Source: Cercis canadensis (Eukaryota; Streptophyta; Magnoliopsida; Fabales; Fabaceae). Taken from it: a stretch of DNA of 64,000 nucleotides. The DNA lies in NCBI GenBank assembly GCA_003255065.1, contig QAOA01001066.1, positions 2,039,397-2,103,396 of the forward strand. The letters are read 5' to 3'. Below, one piece after another: positions 36,501 to 47,000 of this stretch. The notes below the pieces were generated by a model that had not been told where the DNA came from, made no database searches, and saw only the letters and a program-made list of their open reading frames with translations. Positions within the stretch are counted from its first letter, which is position 1, and every line of letters begins with the position of its first letter. Made by a program: the position numbers and the translations under genes.

Positions 36501-39500
36501 CCTTATGTCAAGCTCTTATTGACATTTGAAGAACTCAACATAATTCAATGAGCTTTATTTTTAATCAGTCAATTTGGGCAATCAGTTAGTAGTTTGAAAT
36601 GTGAAAGGAATTCATGACATTTGGAATTAAAGCAAAATATAACATAGTTAGAGCTGGAAAGAGAAGGTTTGCATATGTGAGAAAAGTATTTGCATTCTGT
36701 ACTCCCTTTAGGTTTTGTAATCTGGTGGAAAAAGTATATTTCTCATTGATAGGACACTCATATATATACAGAGGCTAATCCCTATGATCATGCTATAATC
36801 CCTATAATTATGCTATATTACCATATTTACTTCTTGTAACAACTATCTATATTATTTCCATATTTACATACTATAACACTCCCCCTCAAGGTGGAGCATA
36901 GATGTTAATCATGCCCATCTTGTTACAAATATAATCAATACGGGCTCCATTCAAGGCTTTTGTAAAGATGTCTCCCAACTGGTCTTCTGTTCTTACATAT
37001 CCTGTAGTAATGAGCTTCTCTTCAATCTTTTCACGAACAAAGTGACAGTCGATCTCAATATGTTTAGTTCGTTCGTGAAACACAGGATTAGAAGCAATGT
37101 GAAGGGCAACTTGGTTGTCACACCATAGCTTTGCTGGTAGTGAGAGCTCGAAGCCAACTTCTTTCAATAGTTGGTATATCCATATAATCTCACATACTGA
37201 GTTTGCCATAGATCTGTANCTTCTCTTCAATCTTTTCACGAACAAAGTGACAGTCGATCTCAATATGTTTAGTTCGTTCGTGAAACACAGGATTAGAAGC
37301 AATGTGAAGGGCAACTTGGTTGTCACACCATAGCTTTGCTGGTAGTGAGAGCTCGAAGCCAACTTCTGTCAATAGTTGGTATATCCATACAATCTCACAT
37401 ACTGAGTTTGCCATAGATCTGTACTCTGATTCTGCAGTAGATCGGGAGACTACATTTTGCTTCTTACTCTTCCATGAAACTAGGTTCCCTCTCACAAAGA
37501 CACAATAGGCAGTAGTGGATCTCCTATCATCCTTGCACCCTGCATAGTCTACATCAGAATAGGCCTCAATCTTCCCAGAGAAACATTCTACCTTAGTGTG
37601 TCCATGATGCCCATAAAATAATCCATGTCTTGGAGCTCCTTTCAAGTAACAAAAAATTTGTTCTAGGAGCGCCCAATGGTTGACTGTTGTGGAGGACATA
37701 AAGCGGTTGACAACACTGACCGAATAGGCAATGTCGGGGCGAGTCACTGTAAGATAATTCAACTTCCCCACAAGCCTCCTATACCTCTCAGGATCATGAA
37801 ATGGTTCACTGTCATCCTTTGCAGGCTGTATGTTAGGAGTCATTGGGGTACTACATGGCTTAGCCCTTATTTTTCCTGTTTCTTTCAACAAATCAAGAAC
37901 ATACTTCCTTTGGGACATGAAGATCCCCTTCTTGTTTCTCATGACTTCAACCCCTAGGAAGTATTTCAAAGGTCCCAAATCCTTTGTCTGAAAGTGAGAG
38001 TGCAAGAAAATCTTGAGACCAGATATGCCTGAGCTATCGCTCCCAGTAATCACAATGTCATCAACATATACTGCAAGTAGAATGATGCCATCCTTAGAAC
38101 GCCTATAAAACACTGTGTGATCAGACTTACTTTTCTTCATTCCATTTTTCAAAACAACTTGACTAAATCTGCCAAACCACGCTCGAGGGCTCTGTTTCAG
38201 ACCACACAGCGACTTCCGGAGCCGACATATTTTCCCATACTCCCCCTGAGCAACAAACCCAGGTGGTTGCTCCATATAGACCTCTTCTTGAAGAGTACTA
38301 TGAAGAAAAGCATTTTTTATATCCAACTGGTGCAACGACCAATCATGAGTGGCTGCCAAGGAGATCAGCAAACGAACTGATGTAAGTTTGGCAACAGGCG
38401 AAAACGTATCGGAGTAATCAGTACCATAAGTCTGAGCATATCCTTTCGCAACGAGACGGACTTTCAGTCGGGCCACAGAACCATCAGGATTGACTTTAAC
38501 TGTAAATACCCACTTGCACCCAATAGCTTTCTTGCCAATAGGTAAATCCACTAATGTCCAAGTGCCATTATGATCAAGAGCATTTATCTCTTCTATCATG
38601 GCATCACACCACCCAGGATGAGCCAAAGCTTCACGAACTGTTTTAGGAATGGATACAGAGTTTAGTTTGGCCAAAAAAGAATAAGAAGGAGAAGACTAGT
38701 GATCATAGGAAACAACTGAAGCAATAGGATAAGTACACTGACGTTTACCTTTTCGAAGAGCAATGGGAAGGTCAAGAGTAGGAGCACTGGAGTTTGGATC
38801 TGGCGACGAAGCAGATGGTGAAGGACATGAATCTAAACCCACATTTGGAGGTTGCCGTCTAGTGTAAACATGGACAATAGGGGGCCGAGTAGAGTCTGGA
38901 GGAGGTGCAGGAGCATCTATAGGTGGGTGAGAACAGGGAATAGTATAAACCAACAAATCATCGTCCTCCCCCTGATCATGGGAAGGAGAGGAAGGAGAGA
39001 AGAAAGGAATGCCTTCTTGGAAGGTGATATCAAGAGAGACAAGGTAGCGATTAAGAGTGGGAGAGAAACACTGATACCCTTTTTGGAGACGTGAGTAACC
39101 AAGGAAGACACATTTAAGGGACTTAGGGTCTAACTTAGTGACTTGAGGCCGGGTATCACGAACAAAGCAGGTACTGCTAAACATGCGGGGTACAATAGGG
39201 AGCATAGGTTTAGATGGAAAAAGGACAGAATAGGGAATTGCCCCATTGAGAACAGAAGATGGCATTCAATTAATTAAAAAACAAGCTGTAGAGACAGCAT
39301 CTGCCCAAAATGGTTTAGGAACAGTCATTTGGAACAAAAGAGCTCGGGCAACCTCAAGGAGATGCCGATTCTTTCGTTCAGCAACCCCATTTTGAGCGGG
39401 TGTGTCAACACAGGAGGACTGATGAAGAATGTCATGCTGAAGCATATAAGACTGAAAAGAATCAGATAGGTATTCTTTAGCATTATCACTTCTCAGGGTT

Positions 39501-42500
39501 TGAACAGAAACATTAAATTGTGTCTTTATTTCAGCACAGAAAGCACAAAAATGTGAAAAAACCTCAGAGCGATTTTTCCCTAAATATAACCATGTAACAC
39601 AAGAGTAGTCATCAACAAAGGTAACAAAATACTTAAAACCAGTTTTGGACAAAATTGGACAAGGACTCCAAACATCAGAATGGACTAACTCAAATAGAGA
39701 CGCAGCTCGTTTATTGACCCTAGACCCCAAGGGAACACGATGATGTTTGGCAAACTGACATGACTCACAAGGCAAAGACGATAAATGACGAAACTGGGGA
39801 TAAAGTTGTTTGAGCGCCTGGAGAGACGGATGACCCAAACGACAGTGCACCTTAAACAGAGACATTGAACTTGAACACGTTAAGGATTTCTGCACCTGAG
39901 TGTCGAGTACATAGAGGCCTCCAGATTAATGTCCTTTACCAATAATCCGTTTCGTCGTAAGATCCTGAAAGAGACAATAATCAGGAAAGAATGAGACACA
40001 ACAGTTCAAGGCACGGGTGAGTTTACTAACGGAAATCAAATTAACTGAAAAATTAGGTAAACTCAATACTGAGGGCAAAGAAATAGACGGGGTTAGGTTA
40101 ATAGTGCCAGAACCAAGGACACTAGGGGTAGACCCATCAGCTATTGTCACATGGGATGAAGAAGCATGGGTATGGAAGGTGGAGAAAAGGTTAGGATTAC
40201 CTGTCATGTGGTCTGATGCACTAGAATCAATGATCCACTTGGATGATGAAGACATAAGACATGTAGGGGATTTACCTGTATCAGCAAAAACAGCAGTAGG
40301 AGCAAGGGATTTCAGTGATTCTTGGTACTGAATGAACTGAGCAAAGTCATCAACAGAGACCGTAATAGTCTTATCAGAGGACAAGGCAACATGTGCAGAC
40401 CGCCCTCTCGGATTCTTGTTGAGAAGTTTCTTACAAGTGTGTTTTGTATGCCCCAGCTCATGGCAGTAAAAACACTCAACTTCACTTGACTGCTAACTCT
40501 GACTTTCCATATTTTTGTCACGATGATTCAACCCACCTCGAGAACTACCACGAAAATCCCCATGACTAACGAGAGCATTGTTAGTAGCAAGGGGCTGAGA
40601 AGTCTGCAGGTTCTCTGTGCGAAGGACTTTAGCAAAAATTTCTTGCAAAGATGAGATTTCAGAGTCCGAGAGAAGTTGAGATTTAACAGCCTCAAACTCT
40701 GGACGGAGGCCTGCCAAGAAACTCATAACTGCCATTTTCTCCCGCTGAGCTTGTTGAACTTTGACATCAGGGCTGAATGGGAGAAGCATATTGAGTTCTT
40801 CATAGGTTTTCTTGAACTCCATAAAATAAGCAATAAGAGGTTTATCCTGCTGCTCTCCCCGATGAAAGTTCTTACATACCTCGTAGATACGAGATATATT
40901 TCCTCGTCCAGAATACAAGAAATCCAGATACTTCATTAACTCCTTCACAAATTCACAGTGATTAATCAAACCAAGTACCTCGGTTTCAATAGAATTCCGA
41001 ATCTGCAAGAATAGTCTTGCATCATCCCGCAGCCATGCTTTCCGGGTATCATCCGTAGGAGGATCAAAGGTGAGATGATCGTCCTTCTCAATGCTCCGTA
41101 AATACACCCGAACAGTTTTACTCCAGTCTAAATAGTTGGAGCCTTTGAGTCTATGCTCAGTGATTTTTGTCATAACCAGAACCACCTCAGCCATAACTGT
41201 GGATTTATTTTCTGCCATGGATGAAGCAATACACAAAGCAACCAAGCAAAACCACCCAAACAGCCGAAGCAATACAGAAACAGCAGACCACCCAAACAGC
41301 CAAAGCACAAAACTCCCAAGGAAACCAATCAAAGATGCAAAATCCACAAAAACACCAGAATACCAAACCGACCAGAATATCAAATCACCAGAATGAGAAC
41401 AAAAGCCACACCAAAATATCCAAAAAAAACAGAATGAAAACGAGAGTCAAAGAAACCCAAACAGAGGAACCGTCGCAAAATAGGAGAGGAATAGTAACGA
41501 AACCAACAGAATGTCGCCGGAAATGGGAAGAGAAGGCCGGCGATACAAATCGGAGACAAAGGTGATGGCGGACGAGCCTTCACGCGCCAGCGCATGGGTC
41601 GCAGCACAAAATGAGTGATCGGCGCGTGTATCTCACTCACGCCGCCGATGGACGCCGGACTCTCTGGGTCGGACGGCCGGCAGCTTCTGAACCTACCGAA
41701 GGTGGCGGTGAGACAAAACGAGCACCTTATATGGTTGCCCTAGACTTACCCTCACAAACCCTAATAGAAACTTGGACAAATTGTACCAAGCTTTGATACC
41801 ATGTAATCTGGTGGAAAAAGTATATTTCTCATTGATAGGACACTCATATATATACAGAGGCTAATCCCTATGATCATGCTATAATCCCTATAATTATGCT
41901 ATATTACCATATTTACATCCTGTAACAGCTATCTATATTATTTCCATATTTACATACTATAACAGGTTTAAAGATGTTTTTTAACTGATTCTCTTGTCTG
42001 AAATCTGAGTCATATGTTTGTACTTAAAGTGATATTTTATTTGCAGAATATATTCATTTAGCTATAAATAATCAAGTGCTGTTCTGTCATTTAAGGTTCA
42101 GATATTGTTCTTCTCATTTTACAAAGTTTTCAATTCTATATCTTCAGCAAGTTGCTGATGCCAATATAAACTATAATGCTCGAGAAGGAAGGAGCGTAGC
42201 AGAGGTGAGGCTTTTTTTCCTATTCTTTATTTTTAGGGAATTTATTTATTTATTTTCATTTTTTAAAACTTCAGTGCCAGTGAGGAGTGGGTAAATATGA
42301 ATTTATAATGTTGCAAAGGCGTTTATAGTTGATTCATAATATTTCTGTCTGCCAATTTTTTGCATAATTATAACAGAGGTATATTGATTTTCAGGTCGCA
42401 CTTCTTTTCTTTCTCTATTGGTCCTTTCCTAATTTATTTTATACTTACAGACATTGAGAGGGACTTTAATTCAACTATGGGTCCATCGTTATTACTAAAT

Positions 42501-43789
42501 GGTATCTAGATATTTGAGTGATGTATGAGATTTAATGTGATAACATTGGTTATTCTAGTCTGGGTAATTGCAAAAATTGTAGGAAGAAAAAATTACTTGT
42601 ATTCTCCTTTGATAAGTAAAATATACAGTGGTGGAGGCATAGGAAATTGATCTGAAGTGATCATTCTGAATATAAATGTCTTTGCTCTTGCAGATCAGAG
42701 ACTCTGCAAAGGGAAAGGCTGCCTCTACAAAATTTAGTCGGATTAGTTCCAATGCTGCTCATAGTATTGTTTTGTGTGAACCAATCACTGGCCGAACTCA
42801 TCAAGTAAGAGCTTGCAGGCTAATGTGAACAAATATTATTAGGCGTTGTATTTTCTCATCATTCAGAAATTAGCTGCACTTTTTTGAATTTGATTTTCTT
42901 CTCTAACACCCCTTTCCCCCCTCCCCCCCCCCCCTCCTCTCTCTCTCTCTCTTTTCTCTTTGTATTAGGTGAAATAGATTGTTTGGCTCCTTACAGTGTA
43001 TTATGTTACCACGTTCCTATTTCACTGCCACTTGTGCGGACTCATCAGTAATGTGTCCCAATGACAAGGCTATTTTCTTAGTTTACATTCCAACGTAGGC
43101 CACTTGCTGCATTGCTGTTTAGGTGTATGTAGTACATGTTATATATCATACTTCCATTCATACAACTGATGGAAAGGAGATGCAAGAAAGGAAAATGGCA
43201 TAAAAATTTGGGAATGACAGATGAAATTATAAATCATAAGTCAACTATAAAAACCAAAGGCATTCTGCACTGTTATTATTATTCTCATAGGTGCCATTGA
43301 ACTTCTATTTTGACTTTCTCATGCTTATAATACTCGCCTCTGGTGTAGATACGTGTTCATTTACAGTATTTGGGGCATCCAATAGCCAATGACATGCTAT
43401 ACCTCTCAGAGCAAACTGTTGATCGATCTAGTAAAGGAACAAGTGCTGACAGAGCTGCTTTCATGTCGGATGCTTCTCTGACTTCAAATTTTGATGAAAA
43501 AGTGGTAAATGAATGTGAAGACAACTCCGATCATGGTTTTAGAATTGACCCCATGTGTACAAACTGTCCAAATTTGGCTCCCAAAGGGTAAGAAACCCTT
43601 TATCTTGATAGAAAAGTTTGCCTTGATTTAAATGAAAAAAAGGAGTAGATTAAACTATACACGTTATATTATACTTCTTGTGATATTATTCTGACTGCCC
43701 CTTCTGGTTATGAATCTCAGACAGCTAGAATAAAGTTGTATCTCTGTTGATTTTGTAATTGCAGATATGATTTTTTCTTTTTTTTTTTT
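33540..43789 (+). CDS. RluA-family RNA pseudouridine synthase, 3' end broken
   Basis: Eleven complete exons give about 345 residues: 33540-33630, 33754-33797, 33912-33989, 34311-34411, 34485-34572, 35279-35357, 35545-35627, 36290-36355, 42148-42204, 42694-42804, 43349-43587. An S4-like RNA-binding part (AVKCGRIQVDGELVPVSYIV) comes first. The catalytic domain follows with HRLDRLVSGLLILAR, which contains the conserved catalytic Asp, and later [20 protein letters not shown]. The Cys-rich segment DPMCTNCPNLAPKG is typical of the plant RNA pseudouridine synthase 7 type (family knowledge). Exon 12 opens at 43,765 in the right phase (Tyr-Asp) but runs at once into a T tract and an N at 43,790. The expected C-terminal residues and stop are not found downstream. 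Intron 8 contains the antisense copia element. Localisation is uncertain. Confidence 0.9.
36711..36715. repeat. Left target-site duplication of copia element
   Basis: ggttt directly precedes the left LTR and is repeated exactly at 41,965-41,969. Confidence 0.95.
36716..36878 (-). repeat. 3' LTR of the copia element
   Basis: 163 bases starting tgtaatctgg and ending actataaca on the plus strand. On the element strand this gives the standard TG..CA ends. Confidence 0.95.
36879..36889 (-). other. Polypurine tract
   Basis: On the element strand ttgagggggag abuts the 3' LTR. This is the usual primer for plus-strand DNA synthesis. Confidence 0.85.
36886..38695 (-). pseudogene. Copia reverse transcriptase and RNase H region
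   Basis: Open from just below the TAG at 38,698 to the end of the polyprotein. It begins with the copia RT start (GTWTLVDLP, IGCKWVF), then QLDIKNAFLH and the catalytic YVDD at 38,057-38,068. RNase H follows with SDVDYAG, STAESEYR and LWCDNQVA, then HIEIDCHFVREK. The catalytic residues of both enzymes are present. The RNase H segment appears twice because of the N-flanked duplication at 37,015-37,423, which also shifts the frame. Copied RNA would be turned into cDNA by this region, but upstream stops prevent its translation with gag. Confidence 0.93.
37015..37423. other. N-flanked 204-bp direct duplication, probable assembly artefact
   Basis: 37,015-37,218 and 37,220-37,423 are the same length and differ at two sites. 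The N at 37,219 separates them. The duplication interrupts RNase H. Confidence 0.88.
38699..39922 (-). pseudogene. Copia integrase region
   Basis: After the TAA at 39,925 the frame resumes with the GAG-pre-integrase zinc motif (VHCRLGHPS..CESCQFAKH). The integrase core follows with its Asp-Asp-Glu residues in HSDVWSP, DDYSCVTWLY/DNAKEYL and NGVAERKNRH. A TGA at 39,268 splits the core from the C-terminal part (KCVFLGYS..KGYQCF). The frame then runs through a Pro/Ser-rich linker to the TAG at 38,698. The TGA replaces a position that is normally Arg in this family, consistent with a C-to-T change at CGA. Confidence 0.9.
39926..40492 (-). pseudogene. Copia nucleocapsid zinc knuckle and protease
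   Basis: Directly after the TAG at 40,495 the same frame encodes the CCHC knuckle CFYCHELGHTKHTC. The aspartic protease follows with WIIDSSASDHMTG at about 40,217-40,228. Copia proteases normally have Asp-Ser-Gly at the active site. Here the Gly is Ser, one transition away, so the enzyme would probably be weak or dead even without the stops. The frame ends in a TAA at 39,925. Confidence 0.9.
40493..41218 (-). pseudogene. Copia gag (capsid) region
   Basis: A start at 41,218 (MAENKSTV) gives a gag of about 240 residues with LKGSNYLDWSKTVRVYL, YLDFLYSGRGNISRIYEVC, LLPFSPDVKVQQAQREKMAV and FLAGLRPEFEAVKSQLL, which are typical of plant copia gag. It ends at a TAG (40,493-40,495) placed just before the zinc knuckle. 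The open frame extends upstream to 41,383 but that part has no gag similarity and is leader. Confidence 0.88.
41790..41801 (-). other. Primer-binding site, initiator tRNA-Met type
   Basis: On the element strand tggtatcaaagc follows the 5' LTR directly. It fits the 3' end of plant initiator tRNA-Met with one difference from the common tggtatcagagc. Confidence 0.9.
41802..41964 (-). repeat. 5' LTR of the copia element
   Basis: 163 bases, with three differences from the other LTR (all near 41,917-41,930). On the element strand it holds a TATA-like gtatatatat at about 41,846-41,855, a candidate promoter that would drive transcription antisense to the host gene. Confidence 0.95.
41965..41969. repeat. 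Right target-site duplication of copia element
   Basis: ggttt, identical to 36,711-36,715. Confidence 0.95.
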
Positions 43790-46700
43790 NGATAAATTTC
43801 AATCCAATGAAAGAAAGAAAAAATTATTTGAATTTCTAAGAGTCTACAGATCATTTTATAAAATCCTAAACTGTTGAGACTACTTTTTTTCAATGGTTAT
43901 TCATATGCATTTAATTAGATTCTAAACTCTCAAAATCACTTCCCAATGGGAAGAATCTGTTTTGGGAGAATCTGAGTGCGCCTGGGTAATTTTCCTTTTA
44001 GAAATTACTTTTGCACGGAACATGAAGTTCCCAAATCACTTTTCCTCCTTCAATAGAGATGGATGCTTGATGCTTCTCCATTGTAATTAAATTAGATAAA
44101 TATTGTCACTAGTTTTGTATAATATCAAAGATTTCACATTATCACTTACTATTATTACTCAATTAATGTTCTTATTTAATTTAAAATATTTCTATACTTT
44201 TAGTAACTTGACACTAAAAAATATTCTTTTCAACAATATACAAATAAAAGCAATTTCATTCATATCACCTTCCATTAGCAATTAAAAAAAAATGTGGGCT
44301 TAGTTAAGTCTAAGTCGTTTAAAAGAAAAATCTCAAGTGAGTTTAGTTAGAATTATAAATGGTACCAATCAAAAACAAAAATTATAAAAGGGCAAATTTA
44401 ATTAGAATATTTACAATGATGAGAAAATGTGAAAAAAAAAAATCACCGTTACTGCAAAAGGATTCTTTGAAGATCAATTATTGCAAATTAATATTGAGAA
44501 GTAAACTCACTTATCACAATCTATTTGAGAAATAAATCTTAAAACAATTAATGTTCATATCGCTCAAACACAAGCAAAAAATACGGATACATCTAAAAAA
44601 AAAAACTAATCATGTATCTAGTCATTAAGGATCAACATCAGCGTTTATTGTTCTTACACCTTGCTTCATACAATAGGGCATTAGCATTTCAAGGGAAAAT
44701 TGAAGGGTAATGTGATTAAGAATAATTGAAGAAGCTAGATTCACATGAACACTAGAGAAAAATCAAGAAGTAGCACATAGTTTCATGTGCAGGATTCATT
44801 TGGGGCCAACCAACACATTAGGACACATTAAATGTACAATTGGTCGTGTGTCAAAGAATGATAGGATTGAATGAAATAAGATACAAGAAATAAGATGAAT
44901 TGGCACCATAACTAAACTGATAGAAACGTTTGGAAGAGGGAAAAAGAGAAAAGACAAAAAAGGTAGGAAGAGTCAGATATGATTGAATTAAAGCATGAGG
45001 TAAGCAAGGCCCGCCACAAAGTTGATGCATGACAAATGGAATAGCCTCCTTCACCGATAAATCAAATCATCTTGCAACTAAAATCATAAATCATTTATAT
45101 CTAGGACAGCATTATGAGGCAATCATTGGGTCAGGCTTCAGATTAGCCACTAAAAAGCTTTAAAAAGTAAAAAATGGAATCATATCTGAGGCTGTATCGG
45201 CAACCCTAGCTATGTAATGTAATAAAAACATGGATGCGGATAATAACTGATAAAGCGATAGAAGAAGACAGCGTTTGATAGTTGACAAAACAGATATATA
45301 ATGGGGTTTTTTAGAGAGCTTTAAACTTTAAAGCCATCCTCAACAAGTGGCTTATTACATCACCCTTATCAATGCATGCTGCCAATCTCCAGCACAGGAA
45401 CCAACCAACCAAGTATTGTGCATGGCAACGTTTATCTTTCAACACAATCATAGGCAACTTTTTAGAGCAACCTTTCCCCTCACTCATTTGCGTAAAGTCC
45501 TCAAATGCTTATCTTGAGACATGAGTCATCTTTTGCTGCATTATCTCCTCCCCTTCTTCCTGGCCCCTTCTTTCGTTTCACGTTTAGTTAGTGCATTTTA
45601 TCTTCGCATATTTGCCTTTGGCCTATCCATTGTTTTGTTTTGTTTCAATCTAGTTAATTTTGATGAGCCATTAATTTGGAACAAACTCCTTCATAATTTC
45701 AGTCACTAGATTACATCTCATCTAATTAAAAAAAAAGCACGCCTACTCAAGATATGCAAATTAACAACACACTCTCACACACGCTCAAAAAGCTCAAGCT
45801 TATCAGTGGAGAAAGAATTAAAGATAAAAGAATACCCAAATCCTGGCTTTGCTCTTTTTTTTTTTCCCTTCACTATGCCTGCCTACCACTCAACATGATA
45901 TGGTGGGCCCATAGAGATCAACTAGTTTCCGAATCATTGGACGTTATTGACAAAATAACAGATTCCCCCAATTCTTAATTAGAATTTTGGAGAGTATCCA
46001 TTTTACCCGTTTATTTTGGTTTATATTCTTGAATATGAAGCAGCTAAAACAACAACGTAAACACATCCAGAACAGTTACTATTCCTGCAGAGAGACTTCT
46101 AACTGTGACTGGAAAAATGAGAGTGAAGGAAAAAAAAAAGAAAAAAGAAAGACAAGACAACTAGACGACAAGTGGTTCCCACATTTACGTATGCTTCTCA
46201 CTTTTGCTCTGTTTTGAGTCTGTTGACTATATTTTATCTCGGGTTGATATTTTGAGCGTGGTCGTAAATGTTAATTAAGAGTCAATCATAGGATTGGCGT
46301 TCTAATCCGCAGGTTTTGAAATTCCAATAATTGACAGCTTTTATTTATTTTTATCCTTTCTTTCACTTTTGATGAATGAAATAAAGTTGGACCAGATTAG
46401 CATCCTGTAATCATAGTGTGGGGTGTTTTAGTCACGCCCCCGTCATCAAAGATATATTTAATTACTTTCTAGGAAGTGAGGCTTTATCTGCCCCCTTCTT
46501 CATGACATCTCAAATCATCCCCTCTCTGTTAAAATACTAATACTTTATTTAACAAGTAAGGATAATGATGATTAATAGTGATAATAAGGTGCTCCTCTCC
46601 TCTCCTATGTCCTTTCTTCTATGGTGAAATAAATTCTGATTCATTATAAAAATAAAAAGTGCTGAATGAGATAGAATTAGAAGATGAGCCATAGGCATGA

Positions 46701-46999
46701 AATTATAAAAATATTGACATTACATTGGAATTCAAATGTAGGTATACAGAGAGAGAATTGTGGTTTGACTAAGGATACACAGAATATACTAAGGACTTAT
46801 AATGAGAGTGAGCGACACTAACGGCTAAATAGTCAACATTGACAGAGCCTGACAATTACAGCCGTACAGGCTGAACGAAACCTTCAAAAAACCAAAACCC
46901 ACATAGTAAACTACGTACTGTTTTGCATGAGACCCACTCAACAAAGTTATATAACTCTTTTTGGTCAAATTGGGTGCCCCTCTCCCATTCTAATTGGTA
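43790..46999. other. AT-rich intergenic sequence after the assembly gap
   Basis: Starts at the N that cuts the pseudouridine synthase gene. No terminal exon of that gene and no other coding sequence can be recognised. The right end is the 3' UTR of SWEET gene A. Confidence 0.55.
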
Positions 47000-47000
47000 G

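Larger units (their letters stand above)
36716..41964 (-). mobile_element. Complete Ty1/copia LTR retrotransposon, inactivated
   Basis: 5,249 bases (about 5,044 after removing the N-flanked duplication) with two 163-base LTRs, a 5-bp target duplication, a primer-binding site and a purine tract. Its coding strand is antisense to the host gene. Domain order gag, protease, integrase, reverse transcriptase, RNase H places it in Copia (Pseudoviridae). Four in-frame stops, at 40,495, 39,925, 39,268 and 38,698, interrupt the single polyprotein frame, so it is not autonomous. The LTRs differ at three sites, which indicates a geologically recent insertion. It lies wholly within intron 8 of the pseudouridine synthase gene. 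Confidence 0.97.

Noticed and set aside
41221..41565. Open frame in the copia leader on the plus strand
   Set aside because: Gln/Lys/Thr-rich because of simple repeated sequence in the untranslated leader; opposite strand to gag.
45521..45709. Hydrophobic 62-codon frame resembling a signal peptide
   Set aside because: No conserved domain, no flanking exons found, T-rich DNA gives such frames by chance.
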